DNA of 64,000 nucleotides, from contig NZ_LAJA01000004.1 of the NCBI RefSeq assembly GCF_000970675.1, forward strand, positions 124,001 to 188,000. The letters run 5' to 3'. The position numbers were made by a program, and so were the translations under genes. Under the pieces are notes generated by a model. It was not told the DNA's origin, did no database searches, and saw only the letters and a program-made list of their open reading frames with translations. The DNA is from Domibacillus tundrae (lineage in GTDB: Bacteria; Bacillota; Bacilli; Bacillales; Domibacillaceae). Numbering within the stretch: the first letter of the stretch is position 1; each line of letters opens with the position of its first letter. Positions 21,081 to 30,560 of the stretch are shown one piece after another.

Positions 21081-21253
21081 AAAGCAGAAGGTGCCTGTTT
21101 ATCAGCGACAAGCATAAGACGAGCCCTGGCGGAGGCGCTTTTTGCCTCCAGAAGGGCTTGGCTTAGAGCAAAGTCTAAGAACGCAGCGTCCTGCTGCAAC
21201 GGCTTTGTGACTCACATCCTGTGAGACATCGAGCTGATGGCGTCTGGAGCTGG
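21081..21253 (-). repeat. Multi-hairpin interspersed repeat, copy B (inverted)
   Basis: Reverse complement of the element at 1023-1162. The hairpin CTCAC/GTGAG (21,211-21,225) and GCAGC/GCTGC (21,183-21,197) are kept; the second has compensating changes relative to copy A. Where copy A has a 17-base hairpin, copy B has a longer arm pair around 21,122-21,160 (AGCCCT/AGGGCT outer pairs, GGAGGC/GCCTCC inner pairs). It sits between convergent genes. Confidence 0.8.
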
Positions 21254-21293
21254 ACATTATACAAAAAACACCCGCCAGATGGCGAGTGGGTCG

Positions 21294-21902
21294 TTAAAAC
21301 TTAACTCTTCTCTTTGGCAAATGCCAGCCATATTTATAAGAAAGAATTCGAAGCACGGTAATAAACATAAACAAAATAATAAGCTGAGCTGGCGTCTGGG
21401 CCCCTCCAATGGCAATAATCAACCCGGCAAGCGCCGCCCATACTCCATACACCTCATCGCGAAGTAAAGCCGGTTTCCGCTGCGCCAGCACGTCACGGAC
21501 GAGCCCGCCGCCGCTTCCAGTTAAAACTGCTGCCACGACAACCGCACTGAGCGGATGATTCATGCCCGCCGCATATAAAGCGCCCTGCACCGCAAAAGCG
21601 GCAAGACCGATCGCATCAAAAAAGTTCCCCCAGACCGGCCAATGGCGAAGGAGATTTTGCGGAAATAAAATGACAGCTGTAATTGAAAGAGCCGCAATCG
21701 TAAAAAAATCCCCTTGCTCCCACAAAGCCGAGACCGGAACGCCAATAAGTAAATTCCGGATCGCCCCGCCGCCAAATGCGGTAATCATGCCTAAAATATA
21801 TATGCCAAACAAATCATATTCTTCTTCCATTGCGACGATCGCGCCCGAAATCGCAAACGCGATCGTGCCAATTACCGTAAAAATATCCCACGTAATGTCC
21901 AT
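21294..21902 (-). CDS. TRIC/UPF0126-type cation channel family protein
   Basis: Membrane protein of the UPF0126 (YvgT/YicG) family, related to trimeric intracellular cation channels. Seven hydrophobic segments are visible with the two family repeats (GAIVAMEEEYDLFGIYILGM... and AVLTGSGGGLVRDVL), each ending in a Gly-rich motif followed by Arg. ATG 21,902 was chosen over 21,923 because AAGGAAGG lies seven bases upstream; the product is 202 residues. It is convergent with the TetR gene and divergent from the YnbB-like gene. Confidence 0.88.
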   Translation of the reverse strand: MDITWDIFTVIGTIAFAISGAIVAMEEEYDLFGIYILGMITAFGGGAIRNLLIGVPVSALWEQGDFFTIAALSITAVILFPQNLLRHWPVWGNFFDAIGLAAFAVQGALYAAGMNHPLSAVVVAAVLTGSGGGLVRDVLAQRKPALLRDEVYGVWAALAGLIIAIGGAQTPAQLIILFMFITVLRILSYKYGWHLPKRRVKF

Positions 21903-22042
21903 TCCGAACCTTCCTTCATCCAAAATGTTTAATGTTCGGATATTATTATAAACGATTCATGTTTTGGCAGCTACTTTTTCTTTCAAGAAAACCAGGATTT
22001 TGCTATGATAAAACTAGTGAAGAAGAAAGTAGGAACCAGCTC

Positions 22043-23314
22043 ATGACAAGCATGTTTGACTTATTGAAAAACGGCGCCATCATTCGCGAAAAAGCGGCTG
22101 AGGCAGAAGTGAAAATTACCGGTGTCCACCAGAAAATTGACGAAATGGCGGAATACAATCAATTCCGTGTACTGCAAAGCTTTCAAAAAAACCAAGTAAG
22201 CGATTTTCACTTTACGCCGTCAACCGGATACGGCTATGACGATGCCGGAAGAGAAACGCTGGAAAACGTGTATGCTGATGTGTTTGGCGGCGAAAGTGCC
22301 TTAGTGCGGCCGCAGATTATTTCCGGTACACACGCCATTACCATCTCGCTGTTCGGCATTTTGCGCCCCGGCGATGAACTGCTGTATATTACAGGAAAGC
22401 CGTATGATACATTAGATGAAATTATCGGCATTAGCGGTCCATCAAACGGCTCGCTTCGTGACTTCGGCATTTCGTACAAGCATGTTGACTTAAACGAAAA
22501 CGGGCGCCCGGATTTTGATGAAATCCGAAGCAGTATAAACAAAAAAACAAAAATGATCGCCATTCAGCGTTCAAAAGGATACGCGGTGCGTCCGTCGTTT
22601 ACAATAGACGAAATAAGGGAAATGATTTCATTTGTAAAGGATATCAAGCCGGACGCCGTTGTTTTTGTTGATAATTGCTACGGAGAATTCGTGGAGAGGG
22701 AAGAGCCGCTTCATATCGGCGCCGATTTAATTGCTGGGTCGCTTATTAAAAATCCTGGCGGCGGCATTGCAAAAACAGGCGGCTACATTGCGGGCAAAAA
22801 AGAGCATGTCGAAAGCTGTTCGTATCGTATGACGTCACCTGGAATTGGTGCAGAAGCAGGGGCAAGTTTATATAGCCTTCAGGAAATGTATCAAGGGTTA
22901 TTTCTTGCTCCGCACGTGGTTGCGCAAAGCTTAAAAGGGGCCGTTTTTACTGCCGCCATGCTTGAACAATTCGGCCTGAAAACAACACCTGCGTGGGACG
23001 AGCCGCGCACAGACTTAATTCAAGCGGTACAGTTCGAGGACCGCGACAAAATGGTGTCGTTTTGCCAGGCGATTCAATTCGCCTCACCTGTCAACTCGCA
23101 TGTAACGCCACAGCCTGCGTATATGCCCGGGTATGAAGACGATGTTATTATGGCAGCCGGCACATTTATTCAAGGCGCGAGTATTGAGCTGACAGCAGAC
23201 GGTCCGCTGCGTCCGCCTTATGCAGCTTACATACAGGGCGGCCTCACCTATGCACACGTAAAAATTGCCGTAACGAGCGCCATTGACTATTTAATCGAAT
23301 CCAAAAAAATCTGA
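22043..23314 (+). CDS. ynbB: YnbB-like PLP-dependent enzyme (aluminium-resistance/Met gamma-lyase family)
   Basis: Cystathionine beta-lyase-like protein of the family annotated as aluminium resistance protein. It is a fold-type I PLP enzyme: D210 in VVFVDNCYGEF and the Schiff-base lysine K236 in GSLIKNPGGG are visible. The 423 residues match YnbB (421). The ATG at 22,043 follows TAGGA. In B. subtilis the gene also stands directly before glnR. Its reaction is not established. Confidence 0.92.
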   Translation: MTSMFDLLKNGAIIREKAAEAEVKITGVHQKIDEMAEYNQFRVLQSFQKNQVSDFHFTPSTGYGYDDAGRETLENVYADVFGGESALVRPQIISGTHAITISLFGILRPGDELLYITGKPYDTLDEIIGISGPSNGSLRDFGISYKHVDLNENGRPDFDEIRSSINKKTKMIAIQRSKGYAVRPSFTIDEIREMISFVKDIKPDAVVFVDNCYGEFVEREEPLHIGADLIAGSLIKNPGGGIAKTGGYIAGKKEHVESCSYRMTSPGIGAEAGASLYSLQEMYQGLFLAPHVVAQSLKGAVFTAAMLEQFGLKTTPAWDEPRTDLIQAVQFEDRDKMVSFCQAIQFASPVNSHVTPQPAYMPGYEDDVIMAAGTFIQGASIELTADGPLRPPYAAYIQGGLTYAHVKIAVTSAIDYLIESKKI

Positions 23315-23341
23315 CAAACTTTTAAATAATAAATAAATCAG

Positions 23342-23392
23342 TGTGATAAAACATTACATGGTGTTGACAAATGAAATAACATGATTTATAGT
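23342..23392 (+). promoter_or_regulatory. glnRA promoter with two GlnR/TnrA operators
   Basis: Operator 1 (23,342-23,358) fits TGTNAN7TNACA exactly; operator 2 (23,365-23,381, one mismatch) overlaps the -35. The promoter is TTGACA (23,364-23,369), 17 bases, TATAGT (23,387-23,392). The double-site layout matches the autorepressed glnRA promoter of B. subtilis. Confidence 0.93.
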
Positions 23393-23425
23393 TAGTGTAT
23401 CAGATGATAATAAGGAGGGGAAAAC

Positions 23426-23821
23426 ATGAGCAGCCAAATACGCCGGACCATGCCGCTTTTTCCGATGGGAACAGTTATGAAATTAACCGATTTATCTGCA
23501 AGGCAAATTCGCTATTATGAGCAGCATCATTTAATTACCCCGGATCGTTCTGATGGAAACCGGCGTCTCTATTCATTGAACGATATTGATCGACTGCTTG
23601 AAGTGAAAGATCTTCTTGATCAGGGCATCAATATGGCCGGGATTAAAAAAATCCTGCTGAAAGACGAATCGCAGGAAATTGAATTAGAAACAAAAGATAG
23701 TGGCGTGAAATTGAAAAAAGAGTTCACCGACGAGGAGCTTCGCAAGCTGCTTCGCAAAGAGTTAATCAATGCGGGACGCTTCAATCGCTCACCAGGAATG
23801 GACCGGCGATTTTTCCACTAA
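23426..23821 (+). CDS. glnR: Nitrogen repressor GlnR
   Basis: MerR-family repressor active under nitrogen excess, controlled by feedback-inhibited glutamine synthetase. The winged HTH includes MKLTDLSARQIRYYEQHHLI (residues 18-37) and NRRLYSLNDIDRLL. The C-terminal tail, which senses glutamine synthetase, ends in NAGRFNRSPGMDRRFFH. The 131 residues are close to the 135 of B. subtilis. AAGGAGGGG precedes the start, and glnA follows after 47 bases. Confidence 0.97.
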   Translation: MSSQIRRTMPLFPMGTVMKLTDLSARQIRYYEQHHLITPDRSDGNRRLYSLNDIDRLLEVKDLLDQGINMAGIKKILLKDESQEIELETKDSGVKLKKEFTDEELRKLLRKELINAGRFNRSPGMDRRFFH

Positions 23822-23868
23822 TCTTTTGCCATACAAGGTTTACATATTTGAGGAGGAATGGATAACAA

Positions 23869-25203
23869 ATGGGTAAGTACACACGTGAAGACATTCAGCG
23901 ATTAGCAAAAGAACAAGACGTAAAATATATTCGTCTTCAGTTCACAGACATTCTTGGCACAATCAAAAACGTAGAGATCCCGGTGAGCCAGCTTGACAAA
24001 GCGCTGGACAACAAAATGATGTTTGACGGCTCTTCAATCGAAGGATTTGTACGCATTGAAGAATCAGACATGAATCTTTATCCGGATCTTGACACTTGGG
24101 TTGTTTTCCCTTGGACTGCTGAAAAAGGGAAAGTGGCGCGTCTTATTTGTGATATCTACACTCCTGAAGGAGAGCCGTTCCCAGGTGACCCTCGTGCGAA
24201 CTTGAAGCGTGTTCTTGGCGAAATGAAAGAATTGGGCTTCACAGATTTCAATCTTGGGCCTGAGCCTGAATTCTTCTTGTTTAAATTGGATGCAAACGGC
24301 GAACCAACCCTTGAACTAAACGATAATGGCGGATACTTTGACCTTGCACCAACTGACCTAGGCGAAAACTGCCGCCGCGATATCGTGCTTGAGCTTGAAG
24401 AAATGGGCTTTGAAATCGAAGCATCTCACCACGAAGTAGCGCCAGGCCAGCATGAAATCGACTTTAAATACGCGGACGCTATTACAGCTTGTGACAACAT
24501 CCAAACATTTAAACTAGTTGTTAAAACAATCGCCCGTAAGCACGGCTTGCACGCAACATTTATGCCAAAACCATTGTTCGGCGTAAACGGTTCTGGTATG
24601 CACATGAACTTGTCTCTATTCAAAGAGGGCAAAAACTCATTCTTTGATGAAAGCGGCGAATTGAAACTAAGTGAAACGGCTTACCAGTTTATCGCAGGTA
24701 TCGTGAAAAACGCAGAAGCGTTCACAGCAATCTGTAACCCGACTGTTAACTCGTACAAACGCCTTGTTCCTGGCTACGAAGCACCTTGCTACGTTGCATG
24801 GTCTGGCCAAAACCGCAGCCCGCTAATCCGCATCCCGGCATCACGCGGTCTAAGCACACGTGTAGAAGTACGTTCTGTTGATCCAGCAGCGAATCCGTAC
24901 CTTGCAATGGCTGTTCTTTTAGCAGCAGGTCTTGACGGAATCAAAAACGAACTGGCTCCACCAGCGCCAGTTGACCGCAACATCTATGCAATGGACAAAG
25001 AAGAGCGCGAAGCAGAAGGCGTCCGCGATCTTCCATCAAACTTGTCAATCGCACTTGATGTATTGAAGAAAAGTGATACAATCAAAAACGCGCTTGGTGA
25101 GCACATCCTTGAGCACTTTATCGAAGCAAAAGAAATTGAATGGGATATGTTCCGCACTCAAGTACACCCTTGGGAGCGCGAGCAATACATGTCAATGTAC
25201 TAA
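23869..25203 (+). CDS. glnA: Glutamine synthetase type I-alpha
   Basis: ATP-dependent synthesis of glutamine from glutamate and ammonium. The 444 residues equal B. subtilis GlnA. The beta-grasp start, the FDGSSIEGF motif, [12 protein letters not shown] and the ATP-site stretch [17 protein letters not shown] are visible, as is the C-terminal end [12 protein letters not shown]. No adenylylation-type Tyr motif is present, as expected for GSI-alpha, which is regulated by feedback and by binding GlnR. Codon use here is more biased than in flanking genes, fitting high expression. Confidence 0.98.
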   Translation: MGKYTREDIQRLAKEQDVKYIRLQFTDILGTIKNVEIPVSQLDKALDNKMMFDGSSIEGFVRIEESDMNLYPDLDTWVVFPWTAEKGKVARLICDIYTPEGEPFPGDPRANLKRVLGEMKELGFTDFNLGPEPEFFLFKLDANGEPTLELNDNGGYFDLAPTDLGENCRRDIVLELEEMGFEIEASHHEVAPGQHEIDFKYADAITACDNIQTFKLVVKTIARKHGLHATFMPKPLFGVNGSGMHMNLSLFKEGKNSFFDESGELKLSETAYQFIAGIVKNAEAFTAICNPTVNSYKRLVPGYEAPCYVAWSGQNRSPLIRIPASRGLSTRVEVRSVDPAANPYLAMAVLLAAGLDGIKNELAPPAPVDRNIYAMDKEEREAEGVRDLPSNLSIALDVLKKSDTIKNALGEHILEHFIEAKEIEWDMFRTQVHPWEREQYMSMY

Positions 25204-25210
25204 GAAACTC

Positions 25211-25246
25211 AACCCCTTGAGCCGTATGGCTTCAAGGGGTTTTTTC
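25211..25246 (+). terminator. Terminator after glnA
   Basis: 10-bp stem AACCCCTTGA/TCAAGGGGTT (25,211-25,220 with 25,232-25,241) with an inner GCC/GGC pair and six T. Confidence 0.93.
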
Positions 25247-25275
25247 TATGTTTTAAAATGTGGGTAATAGACATG

Positions 25276-25301
25276 AAAAATGAGTGCGGAAAACCCCGCA
25301 C
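25276..25301 (-). terminator. Terminator of the integrase gene
   Basis: Stem GTGCGG/CCGCAC (25,284-25,289 with 25,296-25,301), followed on the minus strand by five T. Confidence 0.65.
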
Positions 25302-25322
25302 CCACAAAACACCCACAAGATA

Positions 25323-26270
25323 TTATTTTCTTTTAAAAAGCTGTTCGGAATAATCCTCATACCTTTTCAAATTCCCCTGTTCCAGCTTTTTCGAAATGTG
25401 AGAGTACACATCTGCTGTAATACCCATACTCCCGTGACCAAGGCGTTCCTGTATATATTTCATGTCAGCGCCAGATTCCAGTAAAAGAACTACGTGAGTA
25501 TGACGCAACGAATGGATAGAAAGTCGGGGAAGGTCTGCTTTTTTCAATATCCGGGCAAAGGAATTAAAGAGAGTGGACTTGGGCATCACATTTCCAACAT
25601 TACGGCACAGAACGAGATTTAAGTCATGGTGATAGAAATCTTTCAATGCCAGTTTATTTTGATTCTGGTATTTTAAATGAAATTGAAGAGCATTGGTCAA
25701 AGATTGGCTGATGGTGATGATTCGTTTCGACTTATGCGTTTTTGTATCTCCAAATAATTCTTCATCTTCTTTCGGATCAAAGTCCAGCGTCTTATTAACG
25801 GAAATAGTTTTTCCTTTTAAATCAACGTCTGTCCATTGAAGGGCAGCGGCTTCTCCTTTACGCATCCCGGTTTCAATAAGCACCATAAAAAAGAGCCAGT
25901 AAAGATAGTTATCCTGGTAAGATGCATGTAAAAAGGCCGGAATGTCAGATGAATCAATGAACTGGATTTCTTTTTGCTTTTCCTTGCCTTTAGCAGTTGC
26001 ACCCAAGCAGGGATTTTTCTGCAAAATGCCCAGAATAACCGCTTTACTCATGGCGTTATACATTGTTCCATGTACAATTTCCACAGTTCGTTTGCTGTAG
26101 CCTTTCCCGGTTAGATGATTCAAAAACTTCTGATACATAATGGGCTTTAAATCTTTTAGCAGGATACTCTGGAAATAGGGAAGAAGATGGTTTCGAATAT
26201 TGCGTTCATGTACAAGATACGTATTTTTACGGACTGAATCTTTCTTGTATTCCATCAGCCAGTTAGTCAA
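25323..26270 (-). CDS. Tyrosine recombinase (phage/ICE-type integrase), N-terminally truncated
   Basis: Site-specific recombinase. The core-binding (SAM-like) domain occupies the first 90 residues and the catalytic domain shows R137 (GMRKGE), H253-R256 (HSLRH), H279 (LGHGS) and nucleophile Y289. The arm-binding N-terminal domain typical of this class is missing: the frame extends only some 20 codons upstream (reading TLKSFLTNW) to a TGA, and an IS630 lies just beyond. It may no longer recombine its own att sites. It is paralogous to the broken integrase at 54.6-55.2 kb. Confidence 0.85.
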   Translation of the reverse strand: MTNWLMEYKKDSVRKNTYLVHERNIRNHLLPYFQSILLKDLKPIMYQKFLNHLTGKGYSKRTVEIVHGTMYNAMSKAVILGILQKNPCLGATAKGKEKQKEIQFIDSSDIPAFLHASYQDNYLYWLFFMVLIETGMRKGEAAALQWTDVDLKGKTISVNKTLDFDPKEDEELFGDTKTHKSKRIITISQSLTNALQFHLKYQNQNKLALKDFYHHDLNLVLCRNVGNVMPKSTLFNSFARILKKADLPRLSIHSLRHTHVVLLLESGADMKYIQERLGHGSMGITADVYSHISKKLEQGNLKRYEDYSEQLFKRK

Positions 26271-26366
26271 GAACGATTTCAGAGTGTATACTTTATCATT
26301 ACATGGATGTACACATTTTCCGCTATTTGATCATCCGAATGACCAAGTCTGGTCATGGATTTATTG

Positions 26367-27411
26367 CTATATAAGTTGACTCACACATAGCCGGTCGATC
26401 ACTTCGTCAGGGTGGTCGCCTGCGTAGCGAAGAAAGGCGCGGACAGCTATCACAATTTTCTGGACACTGCCGAAGAAGACATTCTGAATCACCATTTCTT
26501 CCAGCCACTTCCAGACGCCTTCCATTAGATTGAGCTGCGGGCTGTAAGGCGGCAGAAACACAAGCTGCAGCCGGCTTTTGTGTTGTTCAAGAAACGGCTG
26601 AATCAGCTTGGCATGGTGAATCCGAGCATTATCCAGCACAATCCGCCCAGCTGGATAGTGAGCCAGCACCGTATGGAGAAAGCGAAGAAACGCTTCAGCG
26701 TCATATGATTCTTCCTCCGCGCAAAGGATTTCGCCCGTTTCATAATGAAGCTTGCCGATCAGCTTGACGCCCTTGTGCTGGCCATACGTTGGGATGAGGC
26801 GCTGCTTTCCTTTGAGGAACCAGGTACGCCCGATTGCCTGGTAGTCCCGGGTCATCGATTCATCTTCAAAGAGAAGATGGTCAATGGCGCCATCGATCAG
26901 CTTTTTTTTAGATTTGGAAAGGTCTCTCTCTGAAAGTGATGCTGTTTTTCAGGGTCCGCCTTTTTCATAGTGTAGGTTGGGCGCGTGTAGCTCAGCCCAA
27001 GGGAATGAAGGAGCTTCGAGACACCCTTCTGGGTGTAGGATTCGCCCACTCCCGATGGATAAACTGGGCGGCCAGCGACAGTGTCCAGTTAAAGCGAGAG
27101 GGAAAGCCCACTTCGTCCGGTGTCTTGTACGCGACCGTTTCCTTGAGGATTTTTCTTTGTTCCACCGTTAGCCGGAAGGCTTTGCCTAGCGGGGTGGCTC
27201 TTTTTAGCCCATCCAGCCCACTCTGCCTATACGCCTTGACATAGTGGCTGACTGAATGACTGCACCGGCCGATCATCATGGCAATCTCCTTATGGGGATA
27301 GCCGGAAAGGGACAGGAAAACCGCCTGGCACCGCTCAAAGTCACGCCGGTCTTTCGCTGCTTTCATCGCTTCCTGCAGTTCGCGAACGGATTCATCATGT
27401 ATCATGGCCAT
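26367..27411 (-). pseudogene. IS630 transposase, two frameshifts
   Basis: The N-terminal HTH part (MAMIHDESVRELQEAMKAA..., 26,992-27,411) and the DDE nuclease part (26,367-26,855, with DNARIHHAK and LPPYSPQLNLMEGVWKWLE) lie in different frames. The middle segment, readable as ESYTQKGVSKLLHSLGLSY, is in a third frame. The first shift is near 27,043, where GTGGGC appears to lack one G. The second is at an A8 run near 26,905, just before the first catalytic Asp (FEDES). The A run could allow natural slippage, but the first shift looks like damage. Confidence 0.85.
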
Positions 27412-27485
27412 TCATCCTTTCGGGCGTTTTACTTGTAATATACCCGAAATTTTTACAAGGAAAATGCCTAGTTCAACTTATATAG
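26367..27485 (-). mobile_element. IS630-family element (decayed)
   Basis: 13-base terminal inverted repeats CTATATAAGTTGA at 26,367-26,379 and, inverted, 27,473-27,485 enclose a broken transposase gene. TA dinucleotides at the ends fit IS630 insertion. It lies between the truncated integrase and the lipase gene. Confidence 0.85.
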
Positions 27486-27656
27486 TTTTATCAGATTTTT
27501 TTCTTGCCTTCTTAAGGGGAAGGAGTTTTTCTCTTATCTGCCTGTTAAATACTAGAAGGTAACTAGGGTTAGAAAAAATTGCCGGTTGTTTCTCCCTCCA
27601 AAATGTATAACAATTAAAGTAGCAAGAAAGCAGTCAAACACATTAGGAGGGAAATT

Positions 27657-28295
27657 ATGAAAAAGAAGAAATTGCTACTTTCCCTAATTGCAGGTATGAC
27701 CATTACTTTTTCTGCTGTTACTATGCAGCCTTCTAGTTCCAAAGCACAGACAACTAGCCATGATCCAGTTATCTTCATTCACGGTGCAGGCGGTATCGGC
27801 ACAAGCTTTTACGGCATTGAAAATTACCTGAAAAAACAAGGCTGGTCCGATAATGAACTGTATGCTATTGAAATGAACGATAAATCTGGTAATAATCAAA
27901 ATAATGCAAAACAGCTTGCTTCTTATGTAGATGAAGTGTTAAAGAAAACAGGAAAGAGCAAGGTTGATATTGTTGGACACAGCATGGGAGGCCCGAATGC
28001 CCTGACTTATATTCTCAATGGTGGCGGAAGCAAGGTGAACGATGTCGTCACGTTTGGCTCTCCAAACAAAATGGTAACATCGAAAGCTCCAGTGGGTACT
28101 GATCCTACCCATAAAATTCTTTATACTTCGATTTACAGCACCAACGACTATGTGGTGAACAATTGGCTTTCACCCCTTCAGGGAGCGAAAAACGTTCAAA
28201 TCAGCGGTGCAGACCACCTTTCAATGCTCATGAACAGTAAAGTCAACGAGCTGATTAAAGAAGGATTGAATGGCGGAGGGGAAAATTCAAATTAA
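27657..28295 (+). CDS. Secreted triacylglycerol lipase/esterase (LipA-type, family I.4)
   Basis: Small extracellular lipase without a lid. The first 30 residues are a Sec signal peptide (KKKK, hydrophobic core, cleavage near SKA-QTT). The catalytic triad is S109 in GHSMGG, D164 in STNDYVV and H187 in GADHLSM; the oxyanion motif is HGAGG. At 212 residues it matches Bacillus LipA/LipB. AGGAGGG lies upstream. It stands alone between mobile-element debris, so it is probably part of the accessory region. Confidence 0.93.
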   Translation: MKKKKLLLSLIAGMTITFSAVTMQPSSSKAQTTSHDPVIFIHGAGGIGTSFYGIENYLKKQGWSDNELYAIEMNDKSGNNQNNAKQLASYVDEVLKKTGKSKVDIVGHSMGGPNALTYILNGGGSKVNDVVTFGSPNKMVTSKAPVGTDPTHKILYTSIYSTNDYVVNNWLSPLQGAKNVQISGADHLSMLMNSKVNELIKEGLNGGGENSN

Positions 28296-28761
28296 CAAAA
28301 GATTCTTATCTTGAACTTAGTTTTTTTAACAATTACAAACTGGAATAGTAAGCACAGACCGCCTAATGCTTTACTAGAATGATAATCGAAGCCAGAACGA
28401 ATAACAATAATCTATAAACATGCAGCATTTAACGTAATAGGGACTGACCGAATTGAAGGGAGTCCCTATTTTAAATTTCCCGTCAAGTTAAAATGGAAAA
28501 TATGACAGAAGCGAGATATGATCGGAGTGAAGAGTTACATTACACAGAATTTCTGCTTTCAGCAGAAATCCAGACTGTTGAGAAAGTCTCAACAGTCTTC
28601 TTTTTCTTGTCCTTTTTTTGCACTAGTGTTGCATTAATTAAATTTCAATATTAAAAAGACTCAAAAACTTCAATAATTTTGTTTTGTGCAAAGAAAAAGC
28701 CCTTTATAACGGATAAGTCAGGTGGTAACCCGTCCAAATCCACTAATAAAGGACAACACTC
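28296..28761. other. Intergenic stretch with a strong hairpin and an IS4 end
   Basis: No gene is seen. A perfect 11-bp hairpin followed by T-rich DNA lies at 28,573-28,606. The last 80 bases lead into the IS4-type transposase start and probably belong to the left end of that element. Confidence 0.6.
28573..28606 (+). terminator. Terminator-like hairpin
   Basis: GACTGTTGAGA/TCTCAACAGTC (28,573-28,583 with 28,587-28,597), three-base loop, T-rich tail. Part of this sequence (CAGACTGTTGAGAAA) recurs at 41,178-41,192. Confidence 0.8.
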
Positions 28762-29340
28762 ATGGACAAGATTACACGAAAAACTTCATTTGGACAATGG
28801 TTTTCCTCCATAAATTTGAGCGTTTTTGAAGTACAGGTAAAAACCAAGAAATTAGATTTCTATACGAAAAAATTAACGACAGAGTCATTTCTAAAATTAC
28901 TGATTTTTGCGCAGCTGCAAGAAATCGAAAGCCTTCATGCGCTCAGTGACTGTCTTTTCGATGACCAGCTTCAAAAGCAAATCGATCTTGATTCGATTAG
29001 TATTTCTCAGCTGTCACGGCGATTAAATGGCATTACGTATGTATCTTTGTCGATCTCTTTAACCGCGAAATTATTGGCTTCAGCACGGGACCAAACAAAG
29101 ATGCAAGCCTTGTCGCACGGGCTTTTTCTTCCATTCAAGGTGATCTGCGAGACATCCAGATGTTTCATACTGACCGTGGCAGAAGCCACGTTTAAAATTA
29201 TCAAAACAGAGTTTGTCAGCCAAATGAAGTTTGATAGCCTGGAGCACCTTACGCTTGAATTCAGTGATTATGTTAACTGGTTTAACAAGCTGCGAATTCA
29301 TGGAACACTAGGCTATGTAAGCCCGATTGAATACAAATGA
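28762..29340 (+). pseudogene. Mosaic transposase remnant: IS4 N-terminus joined to IS3 orfB
   Basis: The first 90 codons (MDKITRKTSFGQWFSSINLS... to SISQLSRRLNG) are the start of an IS4-family transposase. From about 29,036 the DNA instead encodes IS3-family orfB: in another frame it reads VCIFVDLFNREIIGFSTGPN and then MFHTDRG, and after a further shift the original frame resumes with VAEATFKIIKTEFV and NWFNKLRIHGTLGYVSPIEY. The single open frame is therefore a chance fusion of two elements; no functional product is expected. Confidence 0.85.
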
Positions 29341-29427
29341 TCGTCCCTTAAAAAAGCTGTCTGATTTAGTATTGACAATCCACTGTCGGAAATATCAAAT
29401 GAGAAACTGATCCTTTTTTATAGAGAA

Positions 29428-29664
29428 ATGGTTAAACTTTCTCCTAGTCAAAGAAATCAATACCGTTTCATATTACTAGTTGAATCTAATCTCTTCTTAA
29501 AAGAAGTCGTGCAAGTTATTAGTAAACTTAATGATTTAGGGATTGATGGTATCCAAGCAAGTGATTTATATATGAGAATCATTAGCAAATATGGTGATCG
29601 TGGTTCTATCCCCCCGAAGAGTCAGGTGTGTATTACAAACACTACTAAATTTTATGATTCTTAA
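29428..29664 (+). CDS. Small ORF of unknown function, probably a truncated gene
   Basis: A 78-residue charged, helical product (MVKLSPSQRNQYRFILLVES...). No ribosome site precedes the ATG, and the frame stays open upstream to about 29,390 at the edge of the IS3 remnant (reading SEISNEKLILFYRE). It therefore looks like the 3' piece of a gene cut by that element. I do not recognise a family. Confidence 0.35.
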   Translation: MVKLSPSQRNQYRFILLVESNLFLKEVVQVISKLNDLGIDGIQASDLYMRIISKYGDRGSIPPKSQVCITNTTKFYDS

Positions 29665-29763
29665 AAATAAAAATCGTAAGTGGTACGTAAAGGATCGTGA
29701 ATTATTCCTTTGCTTAAATAATTATGATCGTAACTTTTCTCTTTTTAATGTGTAATAAAATTA

Positions 29764-29808
29764 AAAAAAGACAAGAAAATGCTGCTCAGCTTTATCTTGT
29801 CTTTTTTT
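29764..29808. terminator. Bidirectional terminator
   Basis: 13-bp stem AAAAAAGACAAGA/TCTTGTCTTTTTT (29,764-29,776 with 29,795-29,807) with A- and T-runs on both sides. Confidence 0.85.
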
Positions 29809-29864
29809 GATTTTGATATTTTTTCGATTCAATGCTTGAAAGTATTTTCTAGCTTTTTTGTTCT

Positions 29865-29900
29865 GTCTAAAACTCAAAAGTTTTAGACACTCTTTTTATT
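29865..29900 (+). terminator. Terminator-like hairpin
   Basis: 10-bp stem GTCTAAAACT/AGTTTTAGAC (29,865-29,874 with 29,879-29,888), CAAA loop, then CTTTTTATTTT. Confidence 0.75.
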
Positions 29901-29904
29901 TTAA

Positions 29905-29927
29905 GGCTACCCTGAAAATATCCTTCC
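29905..29927 (+). repeat. IS-end-like repeat, left copy
   Basis: GGCTACCCTGAAAATA plus TCCTTC matches the reverse complement of 57,125-57,148 at all but one or two positions. The similarity resumes further in (CTCTGTTAAAG near 29,974 and in the partner). No transposase lies between this copy and the next gene, so it is an orphan end. Confidence 0.6.
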
Positions 29928-30225
29928 AAAAAGACGTTTTTTCATGCGCCATGGTGCGAATCTTATTAGCATGGCTGTCTCTGTTAAAGTCTAATGTTGA
30001 TAAAATCCGTATTGGTTTGTGGTACGCTATATGAAAACGAACTGTTGATTAATTAAGATCTAATTTGGTGTTATAAATAATGTAGGAGAGCATTTGACCA
30101 ATAAATAAAAGCAGAGAGTGAAACAATGATAAAAATAAAAGAAGCAGAATAATTTATGAAAAACAAAATTAGTAAAAATTTTACGGATATTGTAAAGGAG
30201 CACATTTGTGTAACCGGTTAGTAAA

Positions 30226-30405
30226 ATGAAAGTAAACTATTCAAGAGTAAGAAAGAAGCCACTCTATTATTCAATTAGATATATTAATTGGATGGGAAAA
30301 GAAAGTATAGATATCTATGAGTCGAAAGCAGCCTCAAATGGCGTCAGGCTACTTTGTGAATACCGAACGGACGAAGTATGGGTAAGGAAACGAGGCGAAG
30401 AGTAA
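30226..30405 (+). CDS. Doubtful 59-residue ORF
   Basis: Reads MKVNYSRVRKKPLYYSIRYI..., very basic. It lacks a ribosome binding site and I recognise no family. It may be a decayed fragment or chance. Confidence 0.2.
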   Translation: MKVNYSRVRKKPLYYSIRYINWMGKESIDIYESKAASNGVRLLCEYRTDEVWVRKRGEE

Positions 30406-30560
30406 ACTGAAGAGCAAAATAGAGCTTCTAGAGAAAAGTACAAAAGATAATATGATGACAAAGCAACTTGGAATTGAAGAAGGTAATCCACCCAAAATAC
30501 TTTTTTAATGTACATTTAAATTAATTTGATTTATTTTAATCTATAAGGAAGGTGAATTTG

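Larger units (their letters stand above)
29665..30560. other. Long intergenic stretch before the lacI-type gene
   Basis: It holds two terminator hairpins (29,764 and 29,865), one IS-end-like repeat (29,905), a perfect 10-bp palindrome TAACCGGTTA (30,211-30,220) of the type bound by LacI-family repressors, and one weak small ORF. No further gene is visible. Confidence 0.55.

Noticed and set aside
26936-27244. 102-residue plus-strand frame across IS630
   Set aside because: Shadow of the transposase gene on the opposite strand.
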